A stretch of 36,482 nt of DNA. Source: GCA-2697345 sp045565015. Its GTDB lineage: Bacteria; Pseudomonadota; Alphaproteobacteria; Rhodobacterales; Rhodobacteraceae. The notes under the pieces were generated by a model. It worked only from the letters and a program-made list of their open reading frames with translations, was not told the origin of the DNA and made no database searches. The stretch covers positions 1-36,482 of the forward strand of contig JBJLGD010000023.1 in the NCBI GenBank assembly GCA_045565015.1, read 5' to 3'. Positions 16,287 to 25,055 of this stretch are shown here, in pieces (within the stretch, counting starts at the first letter, position 1; each line of letters begins with the position of its first letter). Made by a program: the position numbers and the translations under genes.

Positions 16287-17222
16287 ATGAGAAAGAGTAT
16301 TCACAGTGTAACGACAAAAATACTTTCTATTAATGAAGAAAATAATGTAAAAATTTTTACCCTTGTAGATCCAGATAATTGGGACCTACCGCGCTTTTCA
16401 GCTGGCGCTCATTTGGATGTATATCTTGCTAGCGGTAAAGTACGCCAATATTCCCTATGTGGTGATCCTGAAAATAGTGGTGAATATGTAATAGCAGTTC
16501 AGAAAGAGGAAAGTGGGAGGGGCGGTTCCAGGGAGATGCATGACTTAAAGGTGGGCATGATTTTACAAGTCTCACTTCCTCGTAACTATTTTCCTCTTGT
16601 AGATGCTACTCGTCACATACTTGTCGCAGGTGGAATTGGGATCACACCATTTTTATCAATGGTACCAACATTGATTAAGCAAGCAGTAGATTGGGAGCTA
16701 CATGTTTGTGCCAAGTCTGGCTCGAGGGTTGCATGTAAAAATCTACTTAAAACGCACGAAAAGGACCCACGCATTCACATGCACTTAAGTGAAGGTGGAA
16801 ATAGATTATCTGCTTCAAATATTATATCAAGTATTGGGAATAGTGATCATATCTATGTATGTGGTCCTAATTCAATGATAGCTGAGATGGTCGATTTGGG
16901 GAAAGAACTGGGTAACAGGCTACACTTTGAAAATTTTGGTGTAGATCGGAATATAACAAATCCCGCCTATAAAATAATTTTGAAAAAAAGTGGTTCCGTG
17001 GTTAAAGTTCGTGAAGGGCAGACAATGTTACAGGCACTACGTATCGCTGGTATCGAGGTTGCCTCTTCTTGTGAGGGTGGTATTTGTCTTGAATGTAAAA
17101 CACGTTATTTGGAAGGGACGCCACTGCATCTGGATCTTGTCATGCAAAGTAGTGATAGAGAAGAATATATAACACCCTGCGTGTCTGGTTGTAACTCAGA
17201 AGAACTGATTCTTGATCTATAG
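16287..17222 (+). CDS. PDR/VanB-type oxidoreductase (flavin, NAD, [2Fe-2S])
   Basis: A 311-residue electron-transfer protein in the order flavin domain, NAD domain, plant-type ferredoxin, the class IA reductase layout of vanillate demethylase VanB and phthalate dioxygenase reductase. Motifs: RQYSLCGDP (flavin, about residues 53-61), AGGIGITPFLSM (NAD), YVCGPNSMI, and the C-terminal cluster CEGGICLECK with a fourth ligand in TPCVSG. No Rieske oxygenase partner is visible. The preceding MOSC gene is almost contiguous, so its partner may be that molybdenum-cofactor protein. GTG 16278 would overlap MOSC; ATG 16287 fits better. Confidence 0.9.
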   Translation: MRKSIHSVTTKILSINEENNVKIFTLVDPDNWDLPRFSAGAHLDVYLASGKVRQYSLCGDPENSGEYVIAVQKEESGRGGSREMHDLKVGMILQVSLPRNYFPLVDATRHILVAGGIGITPFLSMVPTLIKQAVDWELHVCAKSGSRVACKNLLKTHEKDPRIHMHLSEGGNRLSASNIISSIGNSDHIYVCGPNSMIAEMVDLGKELGNRLHFENFGVDRNITNPAYKIILKKSGSVVKVREGQTMLQALRIAGIEVASSCEGGICLECKTRYLEGTPLHLDLVMQSSDREEYITPCVSGCNSEELILDL

Positions 17223-17339
17223 GCTTGAGACTTAACAAATTAGTGGTAAGTCTTTATGTTTAGCCGCACTGACCCGAATCCATTTCTTGTGGATGGACAC
17301 CCAATTATATCAAATTAGATTAAAAGAAATGAGCTTTAT

Positions 17340-18623
17340 ATGACTAAAACTTACCTATTTGAAGAAAATATAAACCCAAAAGACATATCTTTTGAACTTA
17401 TTCTCAAGCTTGATGCTGAAGATTCGTTAGCTGATCAAAAAGAGAAATTTGATCTCCCGGAAGGGCTTATTTATTTGGATGGTAATTCCTTAGGAGCAAT
17501 GCCAAAAGAAGTTTCGGCCTATTTTGAAAAAGAACTTCGAGAAGGTTGGGCAACTGGTCTAATAAGGAGTTGGAACCAAAAAGGGTGGCATGTCATGCCT
17601 GTTACGCTAGGTAACAGACTTGCTCCAATGATGGGTGCAGATAAAGGTGAAGTTTTAATCGTTGATTCTACCTCATTAAATTTATTCAAAACTTTAGTAG
17701 CTGCTCTTAAAATGAGACCTGATCGATCAGAGGTGGTGTCGGAAAAAGGGAATTTCCCTTCTGATATTCATGTTGTTCAAGGTGTTTTGAATAACTTTTT
17801 TCCAAATTCTAAATTAATCTTAACAGGCAATACAGATGATGAAATAATTTCAGCAATTAATGAGAAGACCGCAGTGGTGACACTAACACATGTTAATTAC
17901 AAAACAGGTCAAATTCATGATATGAAACGTATTACAGAAAAAGCCCATGAAAATGGCGCACTAATAATATGGGATTTAGCTCATACGTTGGGGGCCCTCC
18001 CAGTGGATTTAAATATGTGCAATGCAGATTTCGCGATAGGATGTACATATAAGTATCTAAACTCTGGGCATGGCGGCCCAGCTTATCTATTTGTTGCTAA
18101 AAGACATTTAAAAGACGCAGAAAACACGTTAACAGGTTGGCAGGGTCACGCTAATCCATTTTCTTTTGATATCGATTATGAGCCCTCAGAAACGATAGAG
18201 AAATTTCGGTGTGGCTCACCTGCTATATTATCCTATCTGGCTTTAGAAAAAAGTCTTGATATTTTTGAAACCGTTAACTTCGTAGAGTTAAGAAGAAAAT
18301 CACAAGACCTTACTCAATTATTTATTGAGCTAATAGAAATTAAGTGTTCGGGGTTTGGGCTTGAACTCTATAGTCCAAAAGATCCTGAGCAGCGTGGTAG
18401 CCAAGTGTCATTAACTCATAGTCATGGTTGGGAGATAATGCAGGCACTAATTGCGAATAATGTGATTGGTGACTTTAGGGCACCCAATATAATCAGATTT
18501 GGTTTCACCCCTTTATATACATCCTATGAGGATGTTTGGAATGCAGTCGAAACACTTTCTGAAATTCTTTACAAAGAGCTGTGGAAAGATCCGGCTTATG
18601 CTGTGAAGGCACTAGTGACTTAA
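17340..18623 (+). CDS. kynU: kynureninase
   Basis: KynU is a PLP enzyme cleaving kynurenine to anthranilate and alanine. At 427 residues it is near the family norm. The N-terminal LIYLDGNSLGAMP (about 41-53), VLIVDSTSLNLFKTLVAAL, WDLAHTLGALPVDLN (Asp holding the PLP ring), the PLP Lys in CTYKYLNSGHGGPAYL and FRCGSPAIL are all present. The C-terminus matches the family (LWKDPAYAVKALVT). It opens a three-gene set with an arylformamidase-like hydrolase (62 bases on) and tryptophan dioxygenase. The 117-base gap before it suggests its own promoter. Confidence 0.95.
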   Translation: MTKTYLFEENINPKDISFELILKLDAEDSLADQKEKFDLPEGLIYLDGNSLGAMPKEVSAYFEKELREGWATGLIRSWNQKGWHVMPVTLGNRLAPMMGADKGEVLIVDSTSLNLFKTLVAALKMRPDRSEVVSEKGNFPSDIHVVQGVLNNFFPNSKLILTGNTDDEIISAINEKTAVVTLTHVNYKTGQIHDMKRITEKAHENGALIIWDLAHTLGALPVDLNMCNADFAIGCTYKYLNSGHGGPAYLFVAKRHLKDAENTLTGWQGHANPFSFDIDYEPSETIEKFRCGSPAILSYLALEKSLDIFETVNFVELRRKSQDLTQLFIELIEIKCSGFGLELYSPKDPEQRGSQVSLTHSHGWEIMQALIANNVIGDFRAPNIIRFGFTPLYTSYEDVWNAVETLSEILYKELWKDPAYAVKALVT

Positions 18624-18685
18624 GTACTTAACTATTTCCAAAAAATATTAATAAAAAAGAGAATTAGGAATATTGGAACTAAATT

Positions 18686-19570
18686 TTGCTTAATAAAATA
18701 AATTGGAGAGAACTAGAGAATAGTGAAATCGAGCGAGAATATTCGCCGAGCTCAACTATAGGTGGGGACTATTTACCATATATTAATGAGTATATCCGAG
18801 AGAGCAATTTGGTGAAGGAATCTTATGGTGTTATTCCATGTGCTTATGGGCCGCTTAAAACTAACACTCTGGATCTAATATTACCCAGAAACCTTACCGA
18901 CGGGGCACCTGTACCATTAATAGTTTTTGTCCATGGGGGTTATTGGCAAGAGCTTTCAAAAAAAGAGTCGTTGTTTTTGGGTAAACAAATTTTGGAAGAA
19001 GGTTACGCATTCGCAGCAATTGATTATTCACTGTGCCCATCTGTAAAAATTGAACAAATTGTTGATGAGTGCCGCATGGCACTTTCTTGGTTAAAATCAG
19101 CAGGTTCCTCTTATGGTTTTGATTCTGAAAAGATTATTTTAACCGGTAGCTCTGCAGGTGCACATCTTTCTGCAATGTGCTCTTTAACCGACAATCACGA
19201 AGCTACAAGTGCCTCATATATACCTGCAGCTACAGTTTTGGTTTCCGGAATATATGAACTTGAGCCATTAATACATACTAGTATTAATGATGCCCTTAAA
19301 ATGTCTAAAGATTCAGCTATCGTATTGAGCCCACTATTTAAGAACTTAAAATTCTTCCCACAGACTCTAATAACTTGGGGAGAAAATGAAACCGACGAAT
19401 TCAAGCATCAGAGTCAAGCGTTTGCTCAAAATTTAATGGGTGATGGTATACTCGTTGAAACCTGTGAAGTAAGTGGTAAGAATCATTTCGATATTATTTT
19501 AGATCTAGCAAATAAAAATGGAACATTAGGTAAAAAGTTTTATAAATTAATAGAGGACGTATGTAGCTAA
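18686..19570 (+). CDS. alpha/beta hydrolase, probable N-formylkynurenine formamidase (AFMID type)
   Basis: Likely hydrolyses N-formylkynurenine to kynurenine and formate. It has the oxyanion motif VHGGYWQ, the nucleophile elbow GSSAGAH, a candidate acid in ENETDEF and the catalytic His in GKNHFDII, as in eukaryotic-type AFMID. It is not the metal-dependent bacterial KynB. The N-terminal NWRELENSEIEREYSPSS is also characteristic of the esterase/AFMID group. The start is a TTG at 18686; no ATG fits the conserved N-terminus. It sits between kynU and kynA and ends one base before the kynA start, the main reason for the specific call. Confidence 0.85.
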   Translation: MLNKINWRELENSEIEREYSPSSTIGGDYLPYINEYIRESNLVKESYGVIPCAYGPLKTNTLDLILPRNLTDGAPVPLIVFVHGGYWQELSKKESLFLGKQILEEGYAFAAIDYSLCPSVKIEQIVDECRMALSWLKSAGSSYGFDSEKIILTGSSAGAHLSAMCSLTDNHEATSASYIPAATVLVSGIYELEPLIHTSINDALKMSKDSAIVLSPLFKNLKFFPQTLITWGENETDEFKHQSQAFAQNLMGDGILVETCEVSGKNHFDIILDLANKNGTLGKKFYKLIEDVCS

Positions 19571-20509
19571 ATGCCAAAGTACCCACCACATATTACTACT
19601 ATAGTTCAACCTAAGGGTGTTGATACTTCAATTCTGCCGCGACCAATGGAAATGGGCTCTGATCAAAGTAGGGAGTCTGTTGTAGAAAAAACAAGTGGAG
19701 AGCCTCTAGTCGATTACGAAGGTACAACTAATCCGTATATCGATTATCAGAGCATAGATATTCTACTTTCATTACAGCATCCACGAAGTGAAGGATATGA
19801 CGAGATGTGCTTTATTGTAATGGGGCAGATCAAGGAGATGCTCTTTAAAGGTCTTCATTTTGAGTTAAAAAATGCTCAAATACAAATTCGGGAAGGAAAT
19901 ATTGGTAATGCAATGGAAATTCTTGACAGAGCCATAGCTTATACAAAGTATATAGCCGATACATGGAACGTATTATCAACAATTTCTACTGAGGGATTTA
20001 GTCAATTTCGAGATAATCTTGGTACAGCATCAGGTCAGTTATCCTTCATGTATAGGCATGTAGAGTTTGTATTAGGTAATAAAAGTAAACGTTTAGCTAC
20101 GGCTCATAAGAATGTTTCTCATGTCTGGCCCGAAATTGAGAAAGCCTTAAATAGTCCGAGTTTGTATGATGATGTTATTGCTTTACTGGAAAAAAATGGT
20201 GCGCCAATAGATAACTGTATGCTTGATCGGGATTGGAGTAGGCCTTACGAAGCAAATGCATCAGTGGAGTTGGCTTGGTTAAAAATATACCGTGATTCAT
20301 CACTAAATAATGAACTCTATAGATTAGCAGAAAAGTTAACGTCTCTAGATGAGAATTTTTCTATTTACAGGTGGCGACATTTCTTAACAGTTCAAAAAAT
20401 AATTGGTTTTAAACCTGGGACTGGAGGCTCGGCCGGGGTCGGGTGGTTGCAAGAAATTACTAATCACAGATTTTTTCCAGAGCTTTGGTCCATACGTACT
20501 AGCTTATAG
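19571..20509 (+). CDS. kynA: tryptophan 2,3-dioxygenase family protein, divergent active site
   Basis: Expected to open the indole ring of tryptophan with O2 at heme, giving N-formylkynurenine. The heme-ligand region RWRHFLTVQKIIGF and substrate loop GTGGSAG are present, as are LLSLQHPRS and the Arg in MYRHVEF that binds the tryptophan carboxylate. The segment that in typical enzymes reads FI-I-x-H-Q, with the distal His that contacts the indole NH, reads FIVMGQ here, so that His appears replaced by Gly. At 312 residues it is somewhat longer than usual, with an extra N-terminal 50 residues. It starts immediately after the hydrolase stop. Family membership is secure; exact substrate less so. 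Confidence 0.87.
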   Translation: MPKYPPHITTIVQPKGVDTSILPRPMEMGSDQSRESVVEKTSGEPLVDYEGTTNPYIDYQSIDILLSLQHPRSEGYDEMCFIVMGQIKEMLFKGLHFELKNAQIQIREGNIGNAMEILDRAIAYTKYIADTWNVLSTISTEGFSQFRDNLGTASGQLSFMYRHVEFVLGNKSKRLATAHKNVSHVWPEIEKALNSPSLYDDVIALLEKNGAPIDNCMLDRDWSRPYEANASVELAWLKIYRDSSLNNELYRLAEKLTSLDENFSIYRWRHFLTVQKIIGFKPGTGGSAGVGWLQEITNHRFFPELWSIRTSL

Positions 20510-20612
20510 TTAATGAGTATGGACTAGTTAATAAATTAGCTTTGTAATTCTATTCCATTTGGAATATAAATCTATTAATTGAACCGTTCTTCTTGATGGA
20601 AAGAAATTCGCG

Positions 20613-21827
20613 ATGAAGAAAATTATTTTTGTTATTTTTTCCGCTGGGATCATCACATCAGTCGTTTTTGGAGGTCGTCAAACTATCCCACTGTCTATAG
20701 AGGGAATTAATACCAAAGATACTTTAAATTACTTAGAAATTAGTTTTGCCTTTGCCCTTGGGCAACTTATAAGTGGGGCTATAGGGCCTGTCGGTGGAGC
20801 TCTCTCTGATAAGTTTGGATCAGGAAAAACACTTTTAATTGGAGTACTTCTATCTTCTTTGGGTTTGTTTTTAATACCCATTTCTGATCATGCTTATAGT
20901 TTAGCATTTTCTGTTGGTATCCTTTCTGCAGGAGGTGCTGGCATTGCTGGATTACCTGTTGTCATGTCGGCAGTGAACAAGTTAGTTCCCCCCGAAAAGG
21001 CTGGGGTTGCGTTCGGCTTCATTAACGCGGGTACATCCGTGGGCCAGTTTGTTTTTGCGCCTCTGGCGGCATTAATTATAGTAAATTACGGTTGGCAGGC
21101 TAGTATAAATGCCCTTGCAGTTTTACTGATATTAATTTTACCATTCTGTTGGGTGTTACGTACTTTACCTGAAGATACTGGTTCAAAAGTATTATCTAGG
21201 GGTCATACTGCCTCATTGTCCCTTGGCGCCACCCTAAAACTGGCCTTTAAAACTCCTAGCTATATATACCTTGTTTTAGGTTTTTTCACCTGTGGGTTTC
21301 ATGTTGCATTTATTATTACGCACATGCCGGGTATTATAGCGGTTTGTGGTCTTCCACCCACTGTTTCCGGTTGGTCATTAGCGATTATCGGTTTTTTTAA
21401 TATACTTGGGAGCTTATTTGCAGGCTGGTATATTTCAAAACGTAGTATGAAAATTTTTCTAGCTTATACATATGCAGCGAGAGCGGTTATAGTAATTTTA
21501 TTTTTGTTAAGCCCCAAAGATGGTATTTCAGTAATACTTTTTTCCGCCGCATTAGGTTTTACCTACCTTTCAACGGTTCCACCAACAGCAGCTCTTGTTG
21601 GAAGATTGTTTGGTCCAAAGTTTATGGCGACCCTATTCGGACTTGCATTATTTTCTCACCAAATTGGTGCTTTTATAGGTGCGTATTTGGGCGGATATTT
21701 CTTTGAATTATCAGGGGATTATACAATGGTGTGGATTATAGATGCTTTAATTGCTGTATTCGCTGCACTTATCCACCTGCCGATTAAGGAAGTCGCCGTC
21801 CAAAATAATTCTGAAGCTACAGCTTAA
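20613..21827 (+). CDS. MFS transporter
   Basis: A 404-residue major facilitator with about 12 hydrophobic segments. The A-motif-like GPVGGALSDKFGSGKT falls in the loop between helices 2 and 3 (residues about 52-67). The general shape (FAFALGQLISG, GFINAGTSVGQFVFAPL) recalls monocarboxylate/oxalate-formate type carriers, but substrate is not readable from sequence. It is downstream of kynA by 103 bases on the same strand and could be carried on the same transcript, exporting or importing a kynurenine-pathway compound. That link is inference only. Confidence 0.88.
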   Translation: MKKIIFVIFSAGIITSVVFGGRQTIPLSIEGINTKDTLNYLEISFAFALGQLISGAIGPVGGALSDKFGSGKTLLIGVLLSSLGLFLIPISDHAYSLAFSVGILSAGGAGIAGLPVVMSAVNKLVPPEKAGVAFGFINAGTSVGQFVFAPLAALIIVNYGWQASINALAVLLILILPFCWVLRTLPEDTGSKVLSRGHTASLSLGATLKLAFKTPSYIYLVLGFFTCGFHVAFIITHMPGIIAVCGLPPTVSGWSLAIIGFFNILGSLFAGWYISKRSMKIFLAYTYAARAVIVILFLLSPKDGISVILFSAALGFTYLSTVPPTAALVGRLFGPKFMATLFGLALFSHQIGAFIGAYLGGYFFELSGDYTMVWIIDALIAVFAALIHLPIKEVAVQNNSEATA

Positions 21828-21996
21828 GTTTTAAATATCAATGTTTAAGCAAGTACTGATAAAGATATTTCCCTTGTTTTATTTATAAATATATTATTAA
21901 TATATATATATGATTAATATTATAATCTACGAAAGCTATATAATCGAAAATTTTATAGTTTAATAGTATGCATATAATGGAAGTATGGAGGTTAAA
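21828..21996 (+). promoter_or_regulatory. very AT-rich spacer before the TRAP operon
   Basis: A 169-base gap containing an almost pure A/T run (about 21880-21925, with a (TA)n tract) and TATAAT-like hexamers. It ends in GGAGG (21987-21991), 5 bases before the dctP ATG at 21997. It probably holds the dctPQM promoter, but I cannot place a -35/-10 pair with confidence. TCTACGAA near 21928-21935 also occurs in the GntR-ggt spacer. Confidence 0.4.
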
Positions 21997-22989
21997 ATGA
22001 GAAAGAATTTATCAATTTTGGTAACATTATTCTTAGGCTTGATAATGGTGACTACATCTGCCTTTGCAGATGTTACGTGGAGAATGGCACACAAAATGCC
22101 ACCAGACAGCCCTGAAGGTGTTGTATTCCAGAAATTTACTGATCTTGTCGATGAGTATTCAAATGGAGAAATGAAAATTAAGATGTTTCCTAATGAACAG
22201 TTAGGTAAAACAAACGCAGTTATGGAACAGTTGAAGATTGGCACAGTTCACATGTATGCTGAGGGATCAACATATATGAAGAAGTGGGTACCAGACATCA
22301 CCTGGACAAGCCCAGCATTTCTATTCGATGACCGAGATCATTGGGTTAGGTTTATGAACACAGATATGGTAAAAGGATGGTATGCCGAGGCAGCTGAAGA
22401 AGCGGGTGTTATGCTTTTAGGAGATCCAACCGCTATCCTTAGAGGACCATACAGAGTGATGGTTACGACTCGAGATGTTAGAGAATTTTCTGATATGAAA
22501 GGTCTAAAATTGAGAATGCATCCTAATAAGGATGCTGTTGCTACTTGGACAACAATAGGAGCAGATGTTAAAACATTAGCCTGGACCGACGTTTACCAGT
22601 CTATTCAAAAAGGTATTGTTAGTGCGGTTAACAGCCCTATAGCTCTTGTAGAGTCAATGAGATTTTATGAAGTTGCACCTCATATAATTAAACATGATGA
22701 GTATTATCAGTCTATTGGGTTTATGGTACATAAAGCATCTTATGATGGGTTACCTGACAATTTAAAGGCAGCTGTTGATAAAGCGTATACAGATGCTGGA
22801 AAATACAGCTTTGAGGTCATGAATAAAGCTGCCGACGAGTCCATAGTTAGAATGAAAGCTACTGGTGTCACCATGGTTGATATAGATCGTGCTCCCTTCG
22901 TCAGTATTATGGCAGACTGGTATAAAGCGAAAGATGCTGCTGGAGAACTTCCAGAGGGTTTCTTAGCTACCGTAGCAGCAACAAGATAA
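21997..22989 (+). CDS. dctP: TRAP transporter solute-binding protein
   Basis: Periplasmic receptor of a TRAP (tripartite ATP-independent) uptake system. A Sec signal peptide (about residues 1-25, ending in SAFA-DVTW) is followed by a 305-residue mature domain. It has WRMAHKMPPDSPEG, MKIKMFPNEQLG, the GLKLRMHPNKD segment whose Arg usually pairs with a substrate carboxylate, and a late FYEVAPHI. ATG 21997 is chosen over 21985 because GGAGG lies 5 bases upstream and the signal peptide then starts normally. It is followed by dctQ and dctM. The ligand is probably an organic acid; its position after kynurenine genes makes an aromatic acid possible but unproven. Confidence 0.93.
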   Translation: MRKNLSILVTLFLGLIMVTTSAFADVTWRMAHKMPPDSPEGVVFQKFTDLVDEYSNGEMKIKMFPNEQLGKTNAVMEQLKIGTVHMYAEGSTYMKKWVPDITWTSPAFLFDDRDHWVRFMNTDMVKGWYAEAAEEAGVMLLGDPTAILRGPYRVMVTTRDVREFSDMKGLKLRMHPNKDAVATWTTIGADVKTLAWTDVYQSIQKGIVSAVNSPIALVESMRFYEVAPHIIKHDEYYQSIGFMVHKASYDGLPDNLKAAVDKAYTDAGKYSFEVMNKAADESIVRMKATGVTMVDIDRAPFVSIMADWYKAKDAAGELPEGFLATVAATR

Positions 22990-23015
22990 TTCATATTCAA
23001 TGAGAAGTTGATTTT

Positions 23016-23567
23016 ATGGATTTAAATACAAGGTCTGGACCACTAAAAATGGTGGTCCAGACGTTAGATCTACAATTAAAAAGGCTATCAGATTTTTTTC
23101 TGATAATTGCTAATGTCTGTTTGGGCTTAATGTTAGTGGGTACAGCAGCTACTATTATTTTGCGTTTATTTGATGTTTCCTTTTATTGGATATGGCCATG
23201 GACAATGCAATTTTTTGTATGGATGTCTTTCGTTGGTTTTTATGTCGTTTATCGTAGGGGAAAAGATATTTCTGTAGACTTTTTGGTTGTCAGGCTAGGC
23301 TCAACCGCTCTGCGTATTACCCAATTAGCAGTTCCCTTACTAATTATAATTTTAATGTTGATTATGTTGGCTCAAATGCCAACCATTCTTTCCAGTCAGG
23401 TTGGCGTAATAGATGGCGTGGTTACCCCATGGGGCGAACTAGAGCGCTACACACTCTCGATACCGTTAGGAGTTTCTTGTTTTTTAATTCTGATAAACTC
23501 GACAGTGACAATATTAAAAATATTTGTAGGTATAGATAATGAAGCGCATTCAAACTCAGAGGGATAA
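23016..23567 (+). CDS. dctQ: TRAP transporter small permease
   Basis: A 183-residue DctQ-type protein with four hydrophobic segments (about residues 28-50, 62-82, 98-118, 145-168) that forms the membrane complex with DctM. Family-like features are the cytoplasmic N-terminus ending LKRLSDFFLIIANVCLG and the FYVVYRRGKDISVDFLV loop. The start is uncertain: ATG 23016 has only weak Shine-Dalgarno character. ATG 23049 (MVVQTLDL) is the alternative and sits in the loop of a perfect hairpin (23033-23062). The stop is 10 bases before dctM. Confidence 0.9.
   Translation: MDLNTRSGPLKMVVQTLDLQLKRLSDFFLIIANVCLGLMLVGTAATIILRLFDVSFYWIWPWTMQFFVWMSFVGFYVVYRRGKDISVDFLVVRLGSTALRITQLAVPLLIIILMLIMLAQMPTILSSQVGVIDGVVTPWGELERYTLSIPLGVSCFLILINSTVTILKIFVGIDNEAHSNSEG
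23033..23062 (+). promoter_or_regulatory. perfect 11-bp hairpin at the dctP-dctQ junction
   Basis: GTCTGGACCAC (23033-23043) is exactly complementary to GTGGTCCAGAC (23052-23062), with the 8-base loop TAAAAATG. No T-run follows, so it is not a terminator. It lies just inside the annotated dctQ start and its loop overlaps an alternative dctQ ATG (23049). It could limit dctQM translation or protect the 3' end of the dctP message so that the binding protein is made in excess. Confidence 0.6.
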
Positions 23568-23577
23568 AATTAAGTAA

Positions 23578-24879
23578 ATGTTTATAGTTCTTTTTATTGG
23601 TTTTATAGTTCTTATTCTACTTAATGTGCCTGTCTCTATGGCCATTGGCGCCGCGGTTCTTATGACCTTTATCACTAGTGATTTCTCGGATGCTCTTTAT
23701 ATTATTCCTCAACAAATATTAGAAGGAGTAAACAAGCCTTCACTGGCAGCAGTCCCATTTTTTATTATGGCAGGAAATTTAATGAATACGGTTGGAATGA
23801 CTGATAGAATATTTCGGTTTGCCAACGCGTTAGTTGGTCATTTTCGAGCGGGTTTGGCACAGGTCAATGTACTGTCTTCGATGATTTTTGCAGGTGTTTC
23901 AGGAGCAGCGGTGGCTGATTGTGCAGGACTAGGAGCGATTGAAATAAAGGCAATGAAAGAACGTGGGTATAAAGCTGAATTTGCTGCAGCGGTTACCGTG
24001 TGTTCTGCTGTAGTCGGCCCTATAATTCCTCCCTCTATAGGTTTAGTGATATATGCTTTTTTAGCTCAGCAATCAGTAGAAAGGATGTTCCTGGCTGGTT
24101 TAGTCCCAGGGTTAATTGTTGGAGCTTCGTTAATGATCTTTAATCGTATTTTGGCGGTTAAGCATGATTTCCCAACGCAAGAAAAAGCAACTTGTGCTGA
24201 AGTTCACAGTGCGGGGATAGACGGTGTTCTAGCATTGGTTGCGCCTGGTATTATTCTTGGCTCTATTCTTGGAGGATTTGTTACTGCGACGGAAGCAGGC
24301 GTTTTAGCTTGTATCTACTCAATGATCTTAGGTCTTTTCTATAAGACTTTAAATTTCAAAAATTTTTGGGATGCTTTAACGGATACTATGCTTATGACTT
24401 CTGTGATAATGATTATTATAGGATTTTCGATAGCGATGGGTTGGCTATTGGCTATTGAGCAAATACCACAAAAAATTGGCGATGCTGTTTTTGCTATTAC
24501 AGAGTCCCGTAGTATTTTCTTGTTAATGCTTTTAGTGTTTATAATTCTTGTTGGATGTGTAGTTGAGGGTGTTCCTGCGAAGCTCATGCTGGTGCCTATG
24601 TTACTACCAATAACGGATAGTTTTGGTATTGATAGGGTGCATTTTGGAATTATTATACAGTTAGGTTTGCTTATTGGCATAGCTACGCCACCGATGGGAA
24701 TAGGTCTTTATATCATGGTTGAAGTGGGTAAGGTTCCTTTTGAAAAAGTTACTATGGCAGTAATTCCTTTTTTAATACCTCTGATGCTAACTTTGTTATT
24801 AATTACGTATTTACCCCAACTGAGTTTGTGGTTGCCAAACCTGGTATTAGGTCCGGATGTTGCAATATTCGGTAATTAG
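23578..24879 (+). CDS. dctM: TRAP transporter large permease
   Basis: A 433-residue DctM-type permease with about 12 hydrophobic segments that carries out sodium-driven uptake. Family signatures include the N-terminal LLNVPVSMAIGAA, AAVPFFIMAGNLMNT, SGAAVADCAGLGAIE, GPIIPPSIGLVIYAF and the C-terminal HFGIIIQLGLLIGIATPPMGIGLY. The start at ATG 23578 is 10 bases after dctQ and follows GAGGGATAAAATTAAGTA. It closes the dctPQM set, and the three genes are complete and in the standard order. Confidence 0.95.
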   Translation: MFIVLFIGFIVLILLNVPVSMAIGAAVLMTFITSDFSDALYIIPQQILEGVNKPSLAAVPFFIMAGNLMNTVGMTDRIFRFANALVGHFRAGLAQVNVLSSMIFAGVSGAAVADCAGLGAIEIKAMKERGYKAEFAAAVTVCSAVVGPIIPPSIGLVIYAFLAQQSVERMFLAGLVPGLIVGASLMIFNRILAVKHDFPTQEKATCAEVHSAGIDGVLALVAPGIILGSILGGFVTATEAGVLACIYSMILGLFYKTLNFKNFWDALTDTMLMTSVIMIIIGFSIAMGWLLAIEQIPQKIGDAVFAITESRSIFLLMLLVFIILVGCVVEGVPAKLMLVPMLLPITDSFGIDRVHFGIIIQLGLLIGIATPPMGIGLYIMVEVGKVPFEKVTMAVIPFLIPLMLTLLLITYLPQLSLWLPNLVLGPDVAIFGN

Positions 24880-25055
24880 CTGCTTTTAATCCATGTAGGG
24901 CATCTCTGTAGTGGTTTTGGAAAGCTGCTGACAGGTAAGCTTAGGGGCTTTAAGGTCGCAATAGTTCCACCTCCAATTGTGGTATTGAACTCAAGGGGTA
25001 TTTGCACTTCAGGTGCGAATGATAAATCTGCATGATTAATAGACCTCTTGAAAGT
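24880..25055. other. 176-base spacer without a recognised gene
   Basis: It lies between the converging dctM and DUF4198 genes. A short minus-strand frame of roughly 50 codons (ending near 24880) is open, but the translation resembles nothing I know. No strong terminator hairpin is evident; AAAGC and GCTTT pairs near 24920-24950 are weak. Confidence 0.5.

Noticed and set aside
24880..25055. Small minus-strand gene between dctM and DUF4198
   Set aside because: About 50 open codons, no ribosome site I trust, and the translation resembles no known protein.
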